NCBI GenBank assembly: GCA_016710235.1
Contig: JADJLG010000001.1
Coordinates: 733,501 to 797,500 of the forward strand
Length of the DNA stretch: 64,000 bases
Reading direction: 5' to 3'
Source: Saprospiraceae bacterium
GTDB taxonomy: Bacteria > Bacteroidota > Bacteroidia > Chitinophagales > Saprospiraceae
The notes under the pieces were generated by a model that worked only from the letters and a program-made list of their open reading frames with translations, was not told the DNA's origin and did no database searches. The translations under genes were made by a program, and so were the position numbers. This document shows, one piece after another, positions 1-9,477 of the stretch. Each line of letters begins with the position of its first letter. The first letter of the stretch is position 1.

Positions 1-544
1 ATCCATCATACAAGGGATGATCTACAATAGTTGCAGGAATATCGGGTCTCAATTTTCTGAGGTCTTCCATTACTTTTTCACTCATCGTAATACAGGCATG
101 GACAGGTTTTAGAAAATAGGAGGTAAATGCGTGATCACCAAGTCTCTTTTCGTGAGGGATGATGTTGTCAGCTATACAAATGATTTTAGTATGGTTGTTT
201 TTTCTGACTTGTCGGAGAATAGTTCCTAAACAAGGCCCCATAAAGGGTAACCAATATCGAACTATCAAAATGTCGGCTCGAAGTTTGTTTAATTCCTTTC
301 CGACTGCAAACCAATTCAAAGGATTTACAGAATTTATTTTTACTCGAATGTCGATATCTGAAGGAGCAGGTTCACTTGAATATTGGCTTGTTCCAGGAAA
401 TAAAAAAGAAGGATACTGATAAGCAAAGGTATATATCAAAACTTCATCTCCTGATTTTTTAAATTCACGTGCCAAGCGTTCATTGAATGAAGCCAGACCA
501 CCTCTCAATGGATGCGCAGGGCCAACTATGACAATTTTGCTCAT
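1..544 (-). CDS. Glycosyltransferase, GT4-like (partial, C-terminus cut by window edge)
   Basis: The reading frame starts with ATG at 544 and runs leftwards off the window, leaving about 181 N-terminal residues. The first residues (MSKIVIVGPAHPLRGGLASF) show the Rossmann beta strand and the PxxGGxxxF pattern of GT-B fold glycosyltransferases of the GT4 kind, which move a sugar from a nucleotide donor, usually in cell-surface polysaccharide synthesis. The nucleotide-binding C-terminal half with the EX7E motif lies outside the window, so donor and acceptor cannot be judged. It is followed upstream on the same strand by a polyprenyl-phosphate type GT2 gene, which fits a shared role in envelope glycan synthesis. 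Confidence 0.75.
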   Translation of the reverse strand, partial: MSKIVIVGPAHPLRGGLASFNERLAREFKKSGDEVLIYTFAYQYPSFLFPGTSQYSSEPAPSDIDIRVKINSVNPLNWFAVGKELNKLRADILIVRYWLPFMGPCLGTILRQVRKNNHTKIICIADNIIPHEKRLGDHAFTSYFLKPVHACITMSEKVMEDLRKLRPDIPATIVDHPLYDG

Positions 545-641
545 AGTCAATGATGCTTTTTAATCTGAAATATTGTTGCTTCCACTTGGTATGAGAGTTT
601 AGATGTTTGTGAAAAACAGAAGATAACTCATAAAATGAGTG

Positions 642-1580
642 TTAATCCATGATCTTATCAATCTGGTAGTGATTGCGTTCAGATGCGTTCCTGCTGATTA
701 ATTCCGCAGTAAAACCTGTGAGAAACAGTTGTGATCCGATAATCATTAAAACCAGTGAAATATAAAATGCCGGACGCGCAGTCATCCCGTAAACATTGTA
801 TGCATATTTTGTAAAAATCATGTACATGACAAAACAGGCGCCGAGAAAAAAAAACAGTACTCCTAATACACCAAAAAAGTGCATCGGCCTTTTGCCGAAT
901 TTTCCTATAAACATGATTGTGGAGAGGTCCAAAAATCCATATAAAAAACGACTCATTCCAAATTTGGAATGTCCATATTTTCTAGCCTGGTGTTGAACTA
1001 CTTTCTCCCCCACGTTTCTAAAACCTGCCCACTTTGCAATCACCGGAATATATCTGTGCATCTCTCCGAACACTTCAATGCTCTTCACTACTTCTGATCG
1101 ATAGGCTTTGAGTCCACAATTCATGTCGTGAAGTTTTACACCACTCATCCAACCAGTGACGGTATTGTAAAGTTTGGAAGGAAGATTTTTAGTAATTGCG
1201 TTATCATAGCGCTTCTTCTTCCAACCTGAGATAATGTCACGCTTTTCGGAGAGTAGCATGTTGTACATAGGTATTATTTCATCAGGACTATCCTGCAAGT
1301 CAGCATCCATCGTGATGACTACTTTACCTGTACATTGATGAAATACAGTGTGTAGCGCTGCCGACTTCCCGTAATTGCGGCGGAAGCGAATCCCTTTCAC
1401 TACTGGGTATTTCCTGTGCAATGTTTCAATGACTTCCCAAGTTTGGTCGGTGCTGCCATCGTCAACAAACCAAATATCATACTCTATTCCCGAATTCGCC
1501 AATGCCCTATCTATCCAGGCGACCAGCTCCGGCAATGACTCTTCTTCGTTGTAAGCGGGTATCGCAATAGATAGATCCAA
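642..1580 (-). CDS. Glycosyltransferase family 2, polyprenyl-phosphate sugar transferase type (DPM1/GtrB-like)
   Basis: A 312-residue membrane enzyme expected to transfer a sugar from a nucleotide donor to a polyprenyl phosphate at the cytoplasmic face. The N-terminal catalytic domain shows AIPAYNEEESL at 6-16, VDDGS at 39-43 and the metal-binding DADLQD at 92-97. Two transmembrane helices follow in the last 80 residues (about 232-258 and 270-295), the layout of GtrB/DPM1 relatives. The start codon is TTG at 1580; no in-frame ATG lies nearby, and a CAAAAATA -7 box (minus strand TATTTTTG) at 1597-1604 leaves a leader of only about 15 bases, which supports this start. The downstream partial glycosyltransferase on the same strand is 97 bases away. 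Confidence 0.85.
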   Translation of the reverse strand: MDLSIAIPAYNEEESLPELVAWIDRALANSGIEYDIWFVDDGSTDQTWEVIETLHRKYPVVKGIRFRRNYGKSAALHTVFHQCTGKVVITMDADLQDSPDEIIPMYNMLLSEKRDIISGWKKKRYDNAITKNLPSKLYNTVTGWMSGVKLHDMNCGLKAYRSEVVKSIEVFGEMHRYIPVIAKWAGFRNVGEKVVQHQARKYGHSKFGMSRFLYGFLDLSTIMFIGKFGKRPMHFFGVLGVLFFFLGACFVMYMIFTKYAYNVYGMTARPAFYISLVLMIIGSQLFLTGFTAELISRNASERNHYQIDKIMD

Positions 1581-1596
1581 ATCACTGTATTTTGCG

Positions 1597-1604
1597 CAAA
1601 AATA
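1597..1604 (-). promoter_or_regulatory. -7 promoter box of the GT2 gene
   Basis: On the minus strand the bases read TATTTTTG, a full match to the Bacteroidota -7 consensus TAnnTTTG. It lies 17 bases before the TTG start at 1580. No clear TTG -33 element is seen at the usual 19-21 base distance. Confidence 0.4.
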
Positions 1605-1765
1605 AGGAAAAACATATATAAAAAATGAAATTATGTTTTACATATTAAACAAATTATTAATATATATGGCTGGCAGATCCCACTTTCGTTGTATGAGGCA
1701 TATGGAAGCAACATCTTTTCGTATAAAAAAAAAGTAAAATACTTTAGGTATTCAGTGCTAAACAC

Positions 1766-1795
1766 TTGGCAGATCATGAATCCTGTGTATCTTCG
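1766..1795 (+). promoter_or_regulatory. Bacteroidota-type promoter before the GYDIA-type GHMP kinase
   Basis: TTG at 1766-1768 and TATCTTCG at 1788-1795 are separated by exactly 19 bases, matching the -33/-7 spacing of the primary sigma factor in this phylum with one mismatch in the -7 box. Transcription should begin near 1800, which is inside or just after the ATG at 1797 and well before the kinase coding frame. Confidence 0.5.
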
Positions 1796-1924
1796 CATGA
1801 ATTTTAAAATTTTATATATATAAAAGCTGAATATTATGCACGAGGAAAAGTTCTGCTTAGTGCAGAATACTGTGTAGTACACGGTGCGACTGCGCTGGCG
1901 CTCCCTGCAAAATTCGGCCAAAAA

Positions 1925-2728
1925 ATGAAAGTTCAGGAACTCTCAGGATCTGAAGTTCTTTGGAACAGCTATGACGAGAACGGGAAGAAATGGTTTTCTG
2001 CCGAAATAGATTTGATGGGTTTTGACGTAGTCGAAACTACTGATCCCGATATTGGCAAGTATCTCCGCAAGCTATTCAAAGCCTGCTGTCAAAACAATAG
2101 CGAATTCCTATCTCACTGGAAAAAATACAAGGTCGATCATTATCTAGAATTTCCACGCAATTGGGGACTGGGCTCCTCTTCCACTTTGATTTACAACATG
2201 GCTGCTTGGGCAGATGTCAATCCATATCATCTTTATTTTGATATAGAAGAAGGCTCGGGATATGATATCGCATGTGCAGGTGCAGATAGTCCGGTTTTAT
2301 TTACTCTGGGCGATGGAAGCATCGATCTTTCAGAAATAGACTACTTGCCACCGTTCATGGATCAATTATTTTTCATACCGCTGAATCAAAAAGCGGATAG
2401 TCGCGATGCTGTAAAATTCACTCAAAAGAACAAACCTGATTCAAAACTTATCAATAAAGTTTCTCAGCTTACGGATCGCTTGATTGGGTTAAAAACTCTC
2501 TCATCTTTTGAGGAGTGGGTGGAAGAACATGAAAATCTGATCGGAAATTATCTCGGTGTCAAACCCATTCGCCAAACTCAATTTCCTGATTTTCCCGGAG
2601 CGGTGAAATCATTAGGTGCCTGGGGAGGTGATATGGTGCTTGCCTGTGGCAAACGGGATACAGTCGAAAGTTATTTTCACAACAAGGGCTTTACTAAAAT
2701 CATCCCATACAAAGAACTCGTGCTTTAA
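1925..2728 (+). CDS. GHMP kinase, GYDIA type; real N-terminus lies upstream of the first ATG
   Basis: GHMP-superfamily small-molecule kinase, probably of the mevalonate-pathway-associated GYDIA family of Bacteroidota. Visible motifs, numbered from this ATG, are the phosphate-binding WGLGSSSTL at 80-88 and GYDIACAGADSPVLF at 112-126. The frame remains open for 39 codons upstream (1808-1924) and encodes an unmistakable family N-terminus (KAEYYARGKVLLSAEY followed by HGATALALP), yet none of those codons is ATG, GTG or TTG. The true protein is therefore about 30-38 residues longer, starting at a rare codon such as ATA 1820, or the gene carries an indel in the TA repeat at 1813-1822. It faces the mevalonate kinase gene tail to tail. 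The substrate cannot be read from the sequence. Confidence 0.8.
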   Translation: MKVQELSGSEVLWNSYDENGKKWFSAEIDLMGFDVVETTDPDIGKYLRKLFKACCQNNSEFLSHWKKYKVDHYLEFPRNWGLGSSSTLIYNMAAWADVNPYHLYFDIEEGSGYDIACAGADSPVLFTLGDGSIDLSEIDYLPPFMDQLFFIPLNQKADSRDAVKFTQKNKPDSKLINKVSQLTDRLIGLKTLSSFEEWVEEHENLIGNYLGVKPIRQTQFPDFPGAVKSLGAWGGDMVLACGKRDTVESYFHNKGFTKIIPYKELVL

Positions 2729-2900
2729 TTCTGCTTCATTCTCACTGATTTAAATTCCTCCATTACACATTTCCTTCCTCATTTTTGCTTTGTACAAATT
2801 GCTTTCGAAAATCAGCTTAACAACTGAATTCAATTTGCTCCTTTGAAACCAAAATTCGTTGCTAAATTTCTAGTACGGGTTTTATTGTCAGCAAATCAAC

Positions 2901-3791
2901 TTAAATTGTCTCCTCCGACGAATTTCCATTGCAAAAATTGGGTCGCAATACATTGAGCTCTTCTCGATCTGATTCTCCCAACATCAAAAAATAACCTCCG
3001 CCTCCCGCTCCACATAGCTTTAGAGCGAATCGTCCATTCTCTAATCCCCTTCTCCAGAAAAGCTCTATGTCAGGTGGTATCATCTCTGCAAATAATTCCA
3101 AACTCAGCTCGCTGATCTGCACCCAGCTGTTTCTGAACTCCTTGGTTTGATTACTGACAAAATGAGAGATCATCCGATTATTGAGTGGAATCAGCTCATT
3201 TTTAATTCTGGATTCATATTTCCCGTCTGTGATTTTATCCCTAAATTTTTGAACAAACTCTGAGGTTTGGCGCGGCCTTTTACTATCGACCAGGTGGATA
3301 GGATAATTGTTCAAATGAGTTAAATAGCTGCTGTCCAGCTCACTGATCCGATCCCCATCCATGATCAATGGTTTTTGTAGAAAGGAGATCAGCGGGTCTA
3401 TGCCGCTACTTGTACGGTGAAACAATGACTCCATCTGCTGCAATTGACTTCGCAGCTTCTCTTGAGTCCATGATCTTTCGCGGCTATACTTGTCGATTAT
3501 TGCTGCACAAAGTGCTCCAGAACTACCCAGCCCATATCCCAGCGGTATATTGGTTTCTAGTGTCCATCCAGCCTTGAGGTCAGTGTCCATCTGTTTCTGG
3601 TCTATCAGTTCACTCCATATGGGATTCTCTGCATATTGTTTTAAGTATGGCAGCAATATCGGCTCGTCAAGCTGTTTTGATTGGGACCAACTGCTTCTTT
3701 TTTTAAAAAAGGGCAAGGCCAATGCTCTTGATCCTAGCAATACGCTGTACTCTCCTGCCAGCAGGATTTTCGAAGGATAGAATTCGCGCAT
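2901..3791 (-). CDS. Mevalonate kinase-like GHMP kinase
   Basis: Predicted to phosphorylate mevalonate with ATP in the mevalonate route to isoprenoids. The 296 residues hold all three GHMP motifs: the N-terminal SKILLAGEYSVLLGSRALALP at about 7-27, the ATP loop IPLGYGLGSSGAL at 82-94, and the C-terminal CGAGGGGYF at 260-268. SSGIDPL at 128-134 supplies the expected catalytic aspartate D132. It lies 17 bases downstream of dinB on the same strand, so the two may share a transcript, and it converges on the GYDIA-type kinase. The function is assigned from family motifs; a related substrate such as phosphomevalonate cannot be excluded. Confidence 0.85.
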   Translation of the reverse strand: MREFYPSKILLAGEYSVLLGSRALALPFFKKRSSWSQSKQLDEPILLPYLKQYAENPIWSELIDQKQMDTDLKAGWTLETNIPLGYGLGSSGALCAAIIDKYSRERSWTQEKLRSQLQQMESLFHRTSSGIDPLISFLQKPLIMDGDRISELDSSYLTHLNNYPIHLVDSKRPRQTSEFVQKFRDKITDGKYESRIKNELIPLNNRMISHFVSNQTKEFRNSWVQISELSLELFAEMIPPDIELFWRRGLENGRFALKLCGAGGGGYFLMLGESDREELNVLRPNFCNGNSSEETI

Positions 3792-3808
3792 GATTGCAAA
3801 TGTACGGG

Positions 3809-5008
3809 CTAAATACCTGAGGCCGGAGCTTTTGATTCCGGTTCTCCGTCAGATTCTGTCGAGGAAAACACGGCGCGCTGTACAGCCGCGTAGCCAAATC
3901 GATGTCTGATCCGATCCACCTGTCTAAGCAGAGAGATCTGTTCTGCAGTATTCTCAAAGAGACTCAACTGTGAACGTCCATAGCAGAGCCCACCAAATTT
4001 TACGCCAACAAGTCGTATGAGTTGTCTTCGATCATAGAGTTTGTCAAAGAGTGTCTGCACTGCCACCCACAGAGGCTCATCCAGAGCAGTGAAGGAGATT
4101 TTGGTTTGGCGACTAAAAGTATTGAAATCAGCATAACGTATTTTTACCGTGATCACAGAACACAAACGCCCGGAGTCGCGCAGTTCAAAAGCGAGTTTTT
4201 CTGTCATCCGCAAGAGGATCAGTCTGATCCTCGCCATATCCAGTGTATCGTTTTCCAGAGTCTGTTCTTTAGAGATGGATTTAGCTTCGTGGTATGACAC
4301 CACAGGACGGTTATCGATGGCATTGGCGTGTTCCCAAATTGTCTTACCGGACTCGCCGAACTCGCGCTCTAGTAACTTGACGGGAATCTCACTGAGTACC
4401 TTAAGGGTGCGCACACCCATGAAACTAAGTCTCTTGTAGGTTTCCTTGCCAATTCCGGGTAATTTATTGGTGGACAAAGGTGCCAGAAAACCCTTCTCCT
4501 CACCATTGGGGACCAGTAATGTACCATTGGGTTTTGCCTCATTCGTACCTACCTTGGAGACGATCTTGTTGATCGACAGCCCAAACGATATCGGCAAGCC
4601 CGTCTCATGTATAATGCGCTGACGCAACTCCAGACTCCACTTCATACAACCAAAATACTTGTCCATGCCACTCAGATCCAGATAAAATTCATCTATACTG
4701 GATTTCTCAAACAGTGGAGCTTCCTCGTCGATGATGTCAGTGACCATCTGTGAGTAGTACACATAACTGTCAAAGTCTCCCCGCAGCACAATGGCTTGAG
4801 GACAAAGCCGCAGAGCCATCTTCATAGGCATAGCACTGTGTATACCAAAAGCGCGCGCCTCATAACTACACGCCGCCACTACACCCCTTTGACTCATCCC
4901 ACCAACTATCAATGGTTTGCCCTTCAGCGCCGAATTCTTATTGACTTCTACAGAAACAAAAAAACTGTCCAGGTCAAGATGTAATATGGAACGCATAGCC
5001 GACATCAT
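3809..5008 (-). CDS. dinB: DNA polymerase IV (Y-family translesion polymerase)
   Basis: Error-prone Y-family polymerase that bypasses lesions at stalled forks. Of 399 residues, the catalytic core shows LDLDSFF at 11-17, the Y-family hallmark SIDEFYLDL at 104-112 and the helix-hairpin-helix LPGIGK at 183-188. The little-finger domain follows, and QLSLF at 347-351 matches the beta-clamp binding motif. The protein could also start at the fifth codon (ATG at 4996), closer to the usual family N-terminus. A TATATTTG -7 box on the minus strand at 5071-5078 would give a leader of about 60 bases. The mevalonate kinase gene follows after 17 bases. Confidence 0.95.
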   Translation of the reverse strand: MMSAMRSILHLDLDSFFVSVEVNKNSALKGKPLIVGGMSQRGVVAACSYEARAFGIHSAMPMKMALRLCPQAIVLRGDFDSYVYYSQMVTDIIDEEAPLFEKSSIDEFYLDLSGMDKYFGCMKWSLELRQRIIHETGLPISFGLSINKIVSKVGTNEAKPNGTLLVPNGEEKGFLAPLSTNKLPGIGKETYKRLSFMGVRTLKVLSEIPVKLLEREFGESGKTIWEHANAIDNRPVVSYHEAKSISKEQTLENDTLDMARIRLILLRMTEKLAFELRDSGRLCSVITVKIRYADFNTFSRQTKISFTALDEPLWVAVQTLFDKLYDRRQLIRLVGVKFGGLCYGRSQLSLFENTAEQISLLRQVDRIRHRFGYAAVQRAVFSSTESDGEPESKAPASGI

Positions 5009-5070
5009 AATTTTCTTCTTATTCTCTTGTTGACCTATCCAAGACCAATCAACAATGTCGAATATTATGG

Positions 5071-5078
5071 CAAATATA
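5071..5078 (-). promoter_or_regulatory. Possible -7 promoter box of dinB
   Basis: The minus strand reads TATATTTG, a full TAnnTTTG match, 63 bases before the dinB start in the 160-base gap after the decarboxylase gene. No -33 TTG is seen at the right distance. Confidence 0.3.
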
Positions 5079-5168
5079 ATTCTATATGTATATTATTTCG
5101 ACTAAAAATAAAAATTGTTTGGGTGGTTGAAAAAAGAATCGGATTGCCGCAGCAAAAAGTGCACATTG

Positions 5169-6629
5169 CTAAGCCAGAAGCCGGTGGACGTAGTCCTTCA
5201 AGAGGAACAGATACTCGTCAATGAGTCTAATATGAGTCCGAAAACTTAAAATCGCGATACGGATCCAAAAAATTTCGTCAATCGTGGTGGAAGAGACGAA
5301 AACTCGTCCATGCTTCACAATCTCCCTGACAAGCAATTCATTGAAAGCATTGGCATCACGGTCGGCAGGCACATAGCGATAGATACAAACAGAAAGATCA
5401 GGAAATGGGCCGGTTTCAAATCCCAGATTCCTCACTTCGCGATAAAAATACCGACACAACAGCAGCTTCTCATCCAAAGCAGCTAAAAATGGCTCAAATC
5501 CATACATTTTCAAGGGCAACCATAAACGAAGGCCTCTAAAATGCTTAGTCAATTCCGGTGAGAGGTCCGCAGGACTCCACTCCTCAGTCACTCCCAGACT
5601 ATCCTGCATATATGCAGCGCGATAGTAATGAGCTCTGTACATTGAGGCCATATCCTTGATGAGGACAGCTCCCAGACCATAAGGAAGAAAAAGACCTTTG
5701 TGAGGGTCCACCACCACAGAATCCGACCTTTCTATACCGGCAAAAGCAGCGCTTACTTTCCCGAAATCCGGATGAGATAAATGGGAATGTCTAAAAAAAC
5801 CACCATAAGCAGCATCAACATGGAACCAAAGGCCATGCTCGCCAGCAAGATCGGCTATTCTATCCAATGGATCAATGGCACCCGTATCCGTAGTACCGGC
5901 ACTCGCAACTACCAGAAATGGTCTGAGACCGGAAGTAATATCATGATGAAGCATCTCTTCCAAAGCACCCGCGTCCATCCGAAAATGCCCATCCAGAGGT
6001 ACAATTCTGAGTCCGGCCTCCGCTAAACCGGCGATCCGAATCGCCTTATGAACACAATGATGCACTTGAGAACTCAGATATATGCAAGTCTCAGAGATCT
6101 GGGATGACTTTATAGCTTTAGATTCCCGCGCTGTGACGATAGCGATGAGATTGGCGATCGATCCTCCGCTGGTCAGATTGCCGTGGGCAGTTGAAGGATA
6201 TGACATGAGATCACAGAGCCATCGGATCAACTCATTCTCAATTCTCACAGCTCCCGGACCACCATAACTGATGCCTGCATACTGATTTGTAATTGCCGCG
6301 AGGAAGTCTCCGCAAGCTGAGGCAAATAGTCCTCCTCCGGGTATATAACCAAGATGACCACCTGAAGCAGGATTCAATCCATGGTCGAGCATACCTTTAC
6401 GCAGTTCATCCAACATATCCTCAGTGGACACAGGACTGTCGTTCAATTTAAAATATCCTTTTACGCTGTCAAATGTCTGGTAGGCATTTCCTTCTTCTAA
6501 AGATTCCAGAAAATTTTCTGCGAAACTTTGCACAGCCTGGCTCAATTCATTTCTCTGAGAAGAATCCGGTTCTAAAACCAAGGATTGACGCTCAAGAGAA
6601 GCTATATTTTCACGTAATTCATCTGACAT
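5169..6629 (-). CDS. PLP-dependent group II amino acid decarboxylase
   Basis: Fold-type I PLP decarboxylase of the aromatic-L-amino-acid/glutamate decarboxylase group, which releases CO2 from an amino acid to give an amine. The 486 residues show GGHLGYIPGG at 90-99, TSGGSIANL at 153-161, the PLP-stacking histidine in SSQVHH at 186-191, HVDAAYGG at 270-277 with D272 for the pyridine nitrogen, and the Schiff-base lysine K311 in DPHKGLFLPYG. Length and motif spacing fit the family. The gene stands between dinB (downstream, same strand) and the divergent recQ, with no pathway partner nearby, so the substrate (tyrosine, tryptophan, aspartate or other) is open. Confidence 0.88.
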   Translation of the reverse strand: MSDELRENIASLERQSLVLEPDSSQRNELSQAVQSFAENFLESLEEGNAYQTFDSVKGYFKLNDSPVSTEDMLDELRKGMLDHGLNPASGGHLGYIPGGGLFASACGDFLAAITNQYAGISYGGPGAVRIENELIRWLCDLMSYPSTAHGNLTSGGSIANLIAIVTARESKAIKSSQISETCIYLSSQVHHCVHKAIRIAGLAEAGLRIVPLDGHFRMDAGALEEMLHHDITSGLRPFLVVASAGTTDTGAIDPLDRIADLAGEHGLWFHVDAAYGGFFRHSHLSHPDFGKVSAAFAGIERSDSVVVDPHKGLFLPYGLGAVLIKDMASMYRAHYYRAAYMQDSLGVTEEWSPADLSPELTKHFRGLRLWLPLKMYGFEPFLAALDEKLLLCRYFYREVRNLGFETGPFPDLSVCIYRYVPADRDANAFNELLVREIVKHGRVFVSSTTIDEIFWIRIAILSFRTHIRLIDEYLFLLKDYVHRLLA

Positions 6630-6794
6630 TGCAAGGTAGAAAAAGGCAATATATTCAAATTCGGATGAACTCCATATGATACCGCACTTTATTTATTTTT
6701 TTATAAAAAATTTACAACAATTTGTATTCTAATACGTATTTTTAAACCCTTTCCATCTAAGGAAAAAAATGGAAAGGCCTACATCTCAGAAATC

Positions 6795-8993
6795 ATGCCT
6801 TACGAAGAAAAAATTTACGAAGCCCTAAAGTTTCACTTTGGATTTGAATCCTTTAAAGGGAATCAGGAACCGATCATACAAAGTGTACTGGCAGGAAGAG
6901 ACACTTTCGTCATCATGCCCACGGGTGGAGGCAAGTCAATGTGTTATCAGCTACCGGCATTAATGATGCCAGGTACAGCCATTATCATTTCACCCCTCAT
7001 CGCCTTGATGAAAAACCAAGTGGATTCTATCCGTGGTTATGGACAAACGGATGAAGTTGCTCATTTTTTGAACTCTTCTCTCAACCGGGGTGAGATCAAA
7101 CAAGTAAAAGACGATATCATCCGCGCTAAAACAAAGCTCCTCTATGTAGCGCCGGAAACGCTCCAAAAAGACGAAACCATAGAATTTCTTAGCAGCGTAG
7201 ATCTGTCTTTTGTCGCTGTAGATGAGGCTCATTGTATTTCGGAGTGGGGACATGACTTCAGACCGGATTACAGAAGAATAAGGGATATGATCAACTCTAT
7301 AGACCATCGCATCCCGATCATTGCACTGACAGCAACTGCAACCCCTAAGGTACAGGTGGACATTGTCAAGAGCCTTGAGATGAAAGACCCCGGTATTTTC
7401 ATGTCATCATTCAACCGGCCCAACTTATATTATGAAGTAAGGCCCAAAATCAATAAAGAGCAGACGATACGCCAGATCATCCAAATCATCAAAGCGCATC
7501 CCGGCCATAGCGGGATCATCTATGTTCAGGCACGGAAGACCACTGAAGATATAGCACAGATTTTACAAGTCAATGGTATCAAAGCAGCCCCTTATCATGC
7601 CGGTATGGACTCTAAAGCACGCAGTCAAGTGCAAGATGATTTTTTAATGGAAGAGATTGATGTCATTTGTGCAACGATAGCCTTTGGAATGGGTATTGAT
7701 AAGCCCGACGTGAGATTTGTCATCCATTACGATATTCCAAAATCACTGGAAAACTACTACCAGGAAACCGGCAGGTCAGGACGTGATGGAATGGTCGGAG
7801 ATTGCTATGCATTTTTTGCAAATGCTGATCTTGTAAGACTTGAAAAATTCCTTAGAGACAAGCCCGCATCAGAAAGAGAAATGGGCGCTCAACTCTTGGA
7901 TGAAGTGTTGGCGTACGTAGAAAGTCCGGTTTGCAGACGTAAATTTGTATTACATTATTTTGGAGAAGAATTCGAGTCTGAGACCTGTCATCAAATGTGT
8001 GACAATTGCAAACATCCTAAGCAATCTCAGGAGGTCAAATCTGAACTAGAACTAGCTCTCAAAACAATACTGGCTCTCAATCAAAATTTCACCATCAAAC
8101 CGGTGGTAGAATTCATCTGTGGAGTAAAAACAAAAGATATTCTGGACTATGAACTGGATTCACATGAACTGTTTGGTGCAGGTGAAACCCAAGGAAGTCT
8201 TTTCTGGTATTCTTTGATCAGGCAAGCAATTCTCATGGGATATCTCATTAAGGATATCGAATCTTATGGAGTTTTGAAAATCAGTGAGAAAGGCCAAGAA
8301 TACCTCACCAAACCAATTAAAGTAGAGATATCTATTAACCATAATTATGAGGTCACTTCCAGTTTTGAGGAAGACAGTGCACCTGCACAAGGTGTGGCTC
8401 TGGACCCAGCATTGTTTGCTACCCTAAAGGATATACGTTTACAAGTAGCAAAGAAATTCAATGTAAAACCATGGGTTGTATTTTTTGATCCTTCTCTGGA
8501 AGAAATGGCCACACGCTATCCTATCTCTATAGAGGATCTTTGTAAAATATCCGGAGTGAATAAAGGTAAAGCGGAACGATACGGAAACGCTTTTATTGAA
8601 TTCATTCAAAAATATGTAGAAGAAAATGATATACAGAGACCCGATGATTTTGTAGTCAAACAGGTAGCTGACAAATCCAAATTTAAAATTGAAATCATCA
8701 AAGGAATTGACAAAAAAATTCCCTTCGAAGATATTTGCAGAAATGTCCAGATGAATATGGAAGAACTTATGGATGAGCTCAACATGATCGTAAGTTCAGG
8801 TACCAAACTCGATATCGATTATTATATTGAAGACAATGTTGATGAATACAATAAACAGGATATTTACGAATATTTTTCGACGGCAGACTCAGATTCGGCA
8901 GAAGAAGCTTATCGCGCATTGAAAGAGGATGATATCACTTTTGAAGAAATAAGACTCATACGTTTGAAGTTTTTATCTGAAATGGTCAATTGA
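6795..8993 (+). CDS. recQ: ATP-dependent DNA helicase RecQ
   Basis: 3'-5' SF2 helicase for recombination and fork repair. The 732 residues contain Walker A MPTGGGKSMCYQLP at 41-54, the DEAH box at 143-146 followed by CISEWGHDFRPDYRR, SALTATAT-type motif III (LTATATPKV) and motif VI (QETGRSGRDG). The RQC zinc site is present as the cysteines of the CRRKF, CHQMCDNC cluster. An HRDC domain (KDIRLQVAKKFNVKPWVVF) and an extra C-terminal helical extension complete the long Bacteroidota form. Its stop codon overlaps the region where aroQ begins, so the two are probably co-transcribed. Confidence 0.95.
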   Translation: MPYEEKIYEALKFHFGFESFKGNQEPIIQSVLAGRDTFVIMPTGGGKSMCYQLPALMMPGTAIIISPLIALMKNQVDSIRGYGQTDEVAHFLNSSLNRGEIKQVKDDIIRAKTKLLYVAPETLQKDETIEFLSSVDLSFVAVDEAHCISEWGHDFRPDYRRIRDMINSIDHRIPIIALTATATPKVQVDIVKSLEMKDPGIFMSSFNRPNLYYEVRPKINKEQTIRQIIQIIKAHPGHSGIIYVQARKTTEDIAQILQVNGIKAAPYHAGMDSKARSQVQDDFLMEEIDVICATIAFGMGIDKPDVRFVIHYDIPKSLENYYQETGRSGRDGMVGDCYAFFANADLVRLEKFLRDKPASEREMGAQLLDEVLAYVESPVCRRKFVLHYFGEEFESETCHQMCDNCKHPKQSQEVKSELELALKTILALNQNFTIKPVVEFICGVKTKDILDYELDSHELFGAGETQGSLFWYSLIRQAILMGYLIKDIESYGVLKISEKGQEYLTKPIKVEISINHNYEVTSSFEEDSAPAQGVALDPALFATLKDIRLQVAKKFNVKPWVVFFDPSLEEMATRYPISIEDLCKISGVNKGKAERYGNAFIEFIQKYVEENDIQRPDDFVVKQVADKSKFKIEIIKGIDKKIPFEDICRNVQMNMEELMDELNMIVSSGTKLDIDYYIEDNVDEYNKQDIYEYFSTADSDSAEEAYRALKEDDITFEEIRLIRLKFLSEMVN

Positions 8994-8998
8994 TCAGC

Positions 8999-9445
8999 AT
9001 GATCAAAATTTGTATCATACAGGGACCCAATCTGAATTTTCTCGGGCAGAGAGATCCTGAAATATATGGGTCTCAAAATTTGCAGGATATTTTAGATGGC
9101 CTTATTCAACAGTTTCCACGATGCAAGTTTAGCCAATATCAATCTAACGATGAAAATCAAATCATCGATGCTATTCAATCGTTAATCGGATCTGAAGTGC
9201 AAGGTCTTATCATCAATCCGGGTGGATATACGCATACTTCTGTAAGTATCTTTGATGCACTCAGTATGTTAAAAATTCCAGTAGTGGAAGTCCATATTTC
9301 TGACATCACTGCACGTGAATCTTTCAGGCATCACTCTTTGATTCATCCGTTGTGCTATACAAGAATCATAGGTATGGGTGTGGGTGGTTATGCGATAGGA
9401 GTGGAACGTCTGCTTGAATTTATTCATGCAGATCAATTGGTTTAA
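8999..9445 (+). CDS. aroQ: 3-dehydroquinate dehydratase, type II
   Basis: Catalyses the third step of the shikimate pathway, dehydroquinate to 3-dehydroshikimate. I chose ATG 8999 because the resulting MIKICIIQGPNLNFLG matches the family start; a TTG at 8990, overlapping the recQ stop, would add three residues. Visible are GPNLN at 9-13, R18, the catalytic-loop tyrosine Y23 in DPEIYG, NPGGYTHTS (substrate binding), VEVHISDITARE and FRHHS, which carry the conserved histidines. At 148 residues it has the normal dodecameric type II size. It sits in a recQ-aroQ-DUF5606-GT2 run with no other shikimate gene in the window. Confidence 0.94.
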   Translation: MIKICIIQGPNLNFLGQRDPEIYGSQNLQDILDGLIQQFPRCKFSQYQSNDENQIIDAIQSLIGSEVQGLIINPGGYTHTSVSIFDALSMLKIPVVEVHISDITARESFRHHSLIHPLCYTRIIGMGVGGYAIGVERLLEFIHADQLV

Positions 9446-9477
9446 AATATCCACTTTTCATGTTTAAGACAAAATTT

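Noticed and set aside
1631..1921. 96-codon minus-strand frame opposite the GHMP kinase leader
   Set aside because: It has no recognisable domain and overlaps the promoter and true N-terminal coding region of the kinase on the other strand.
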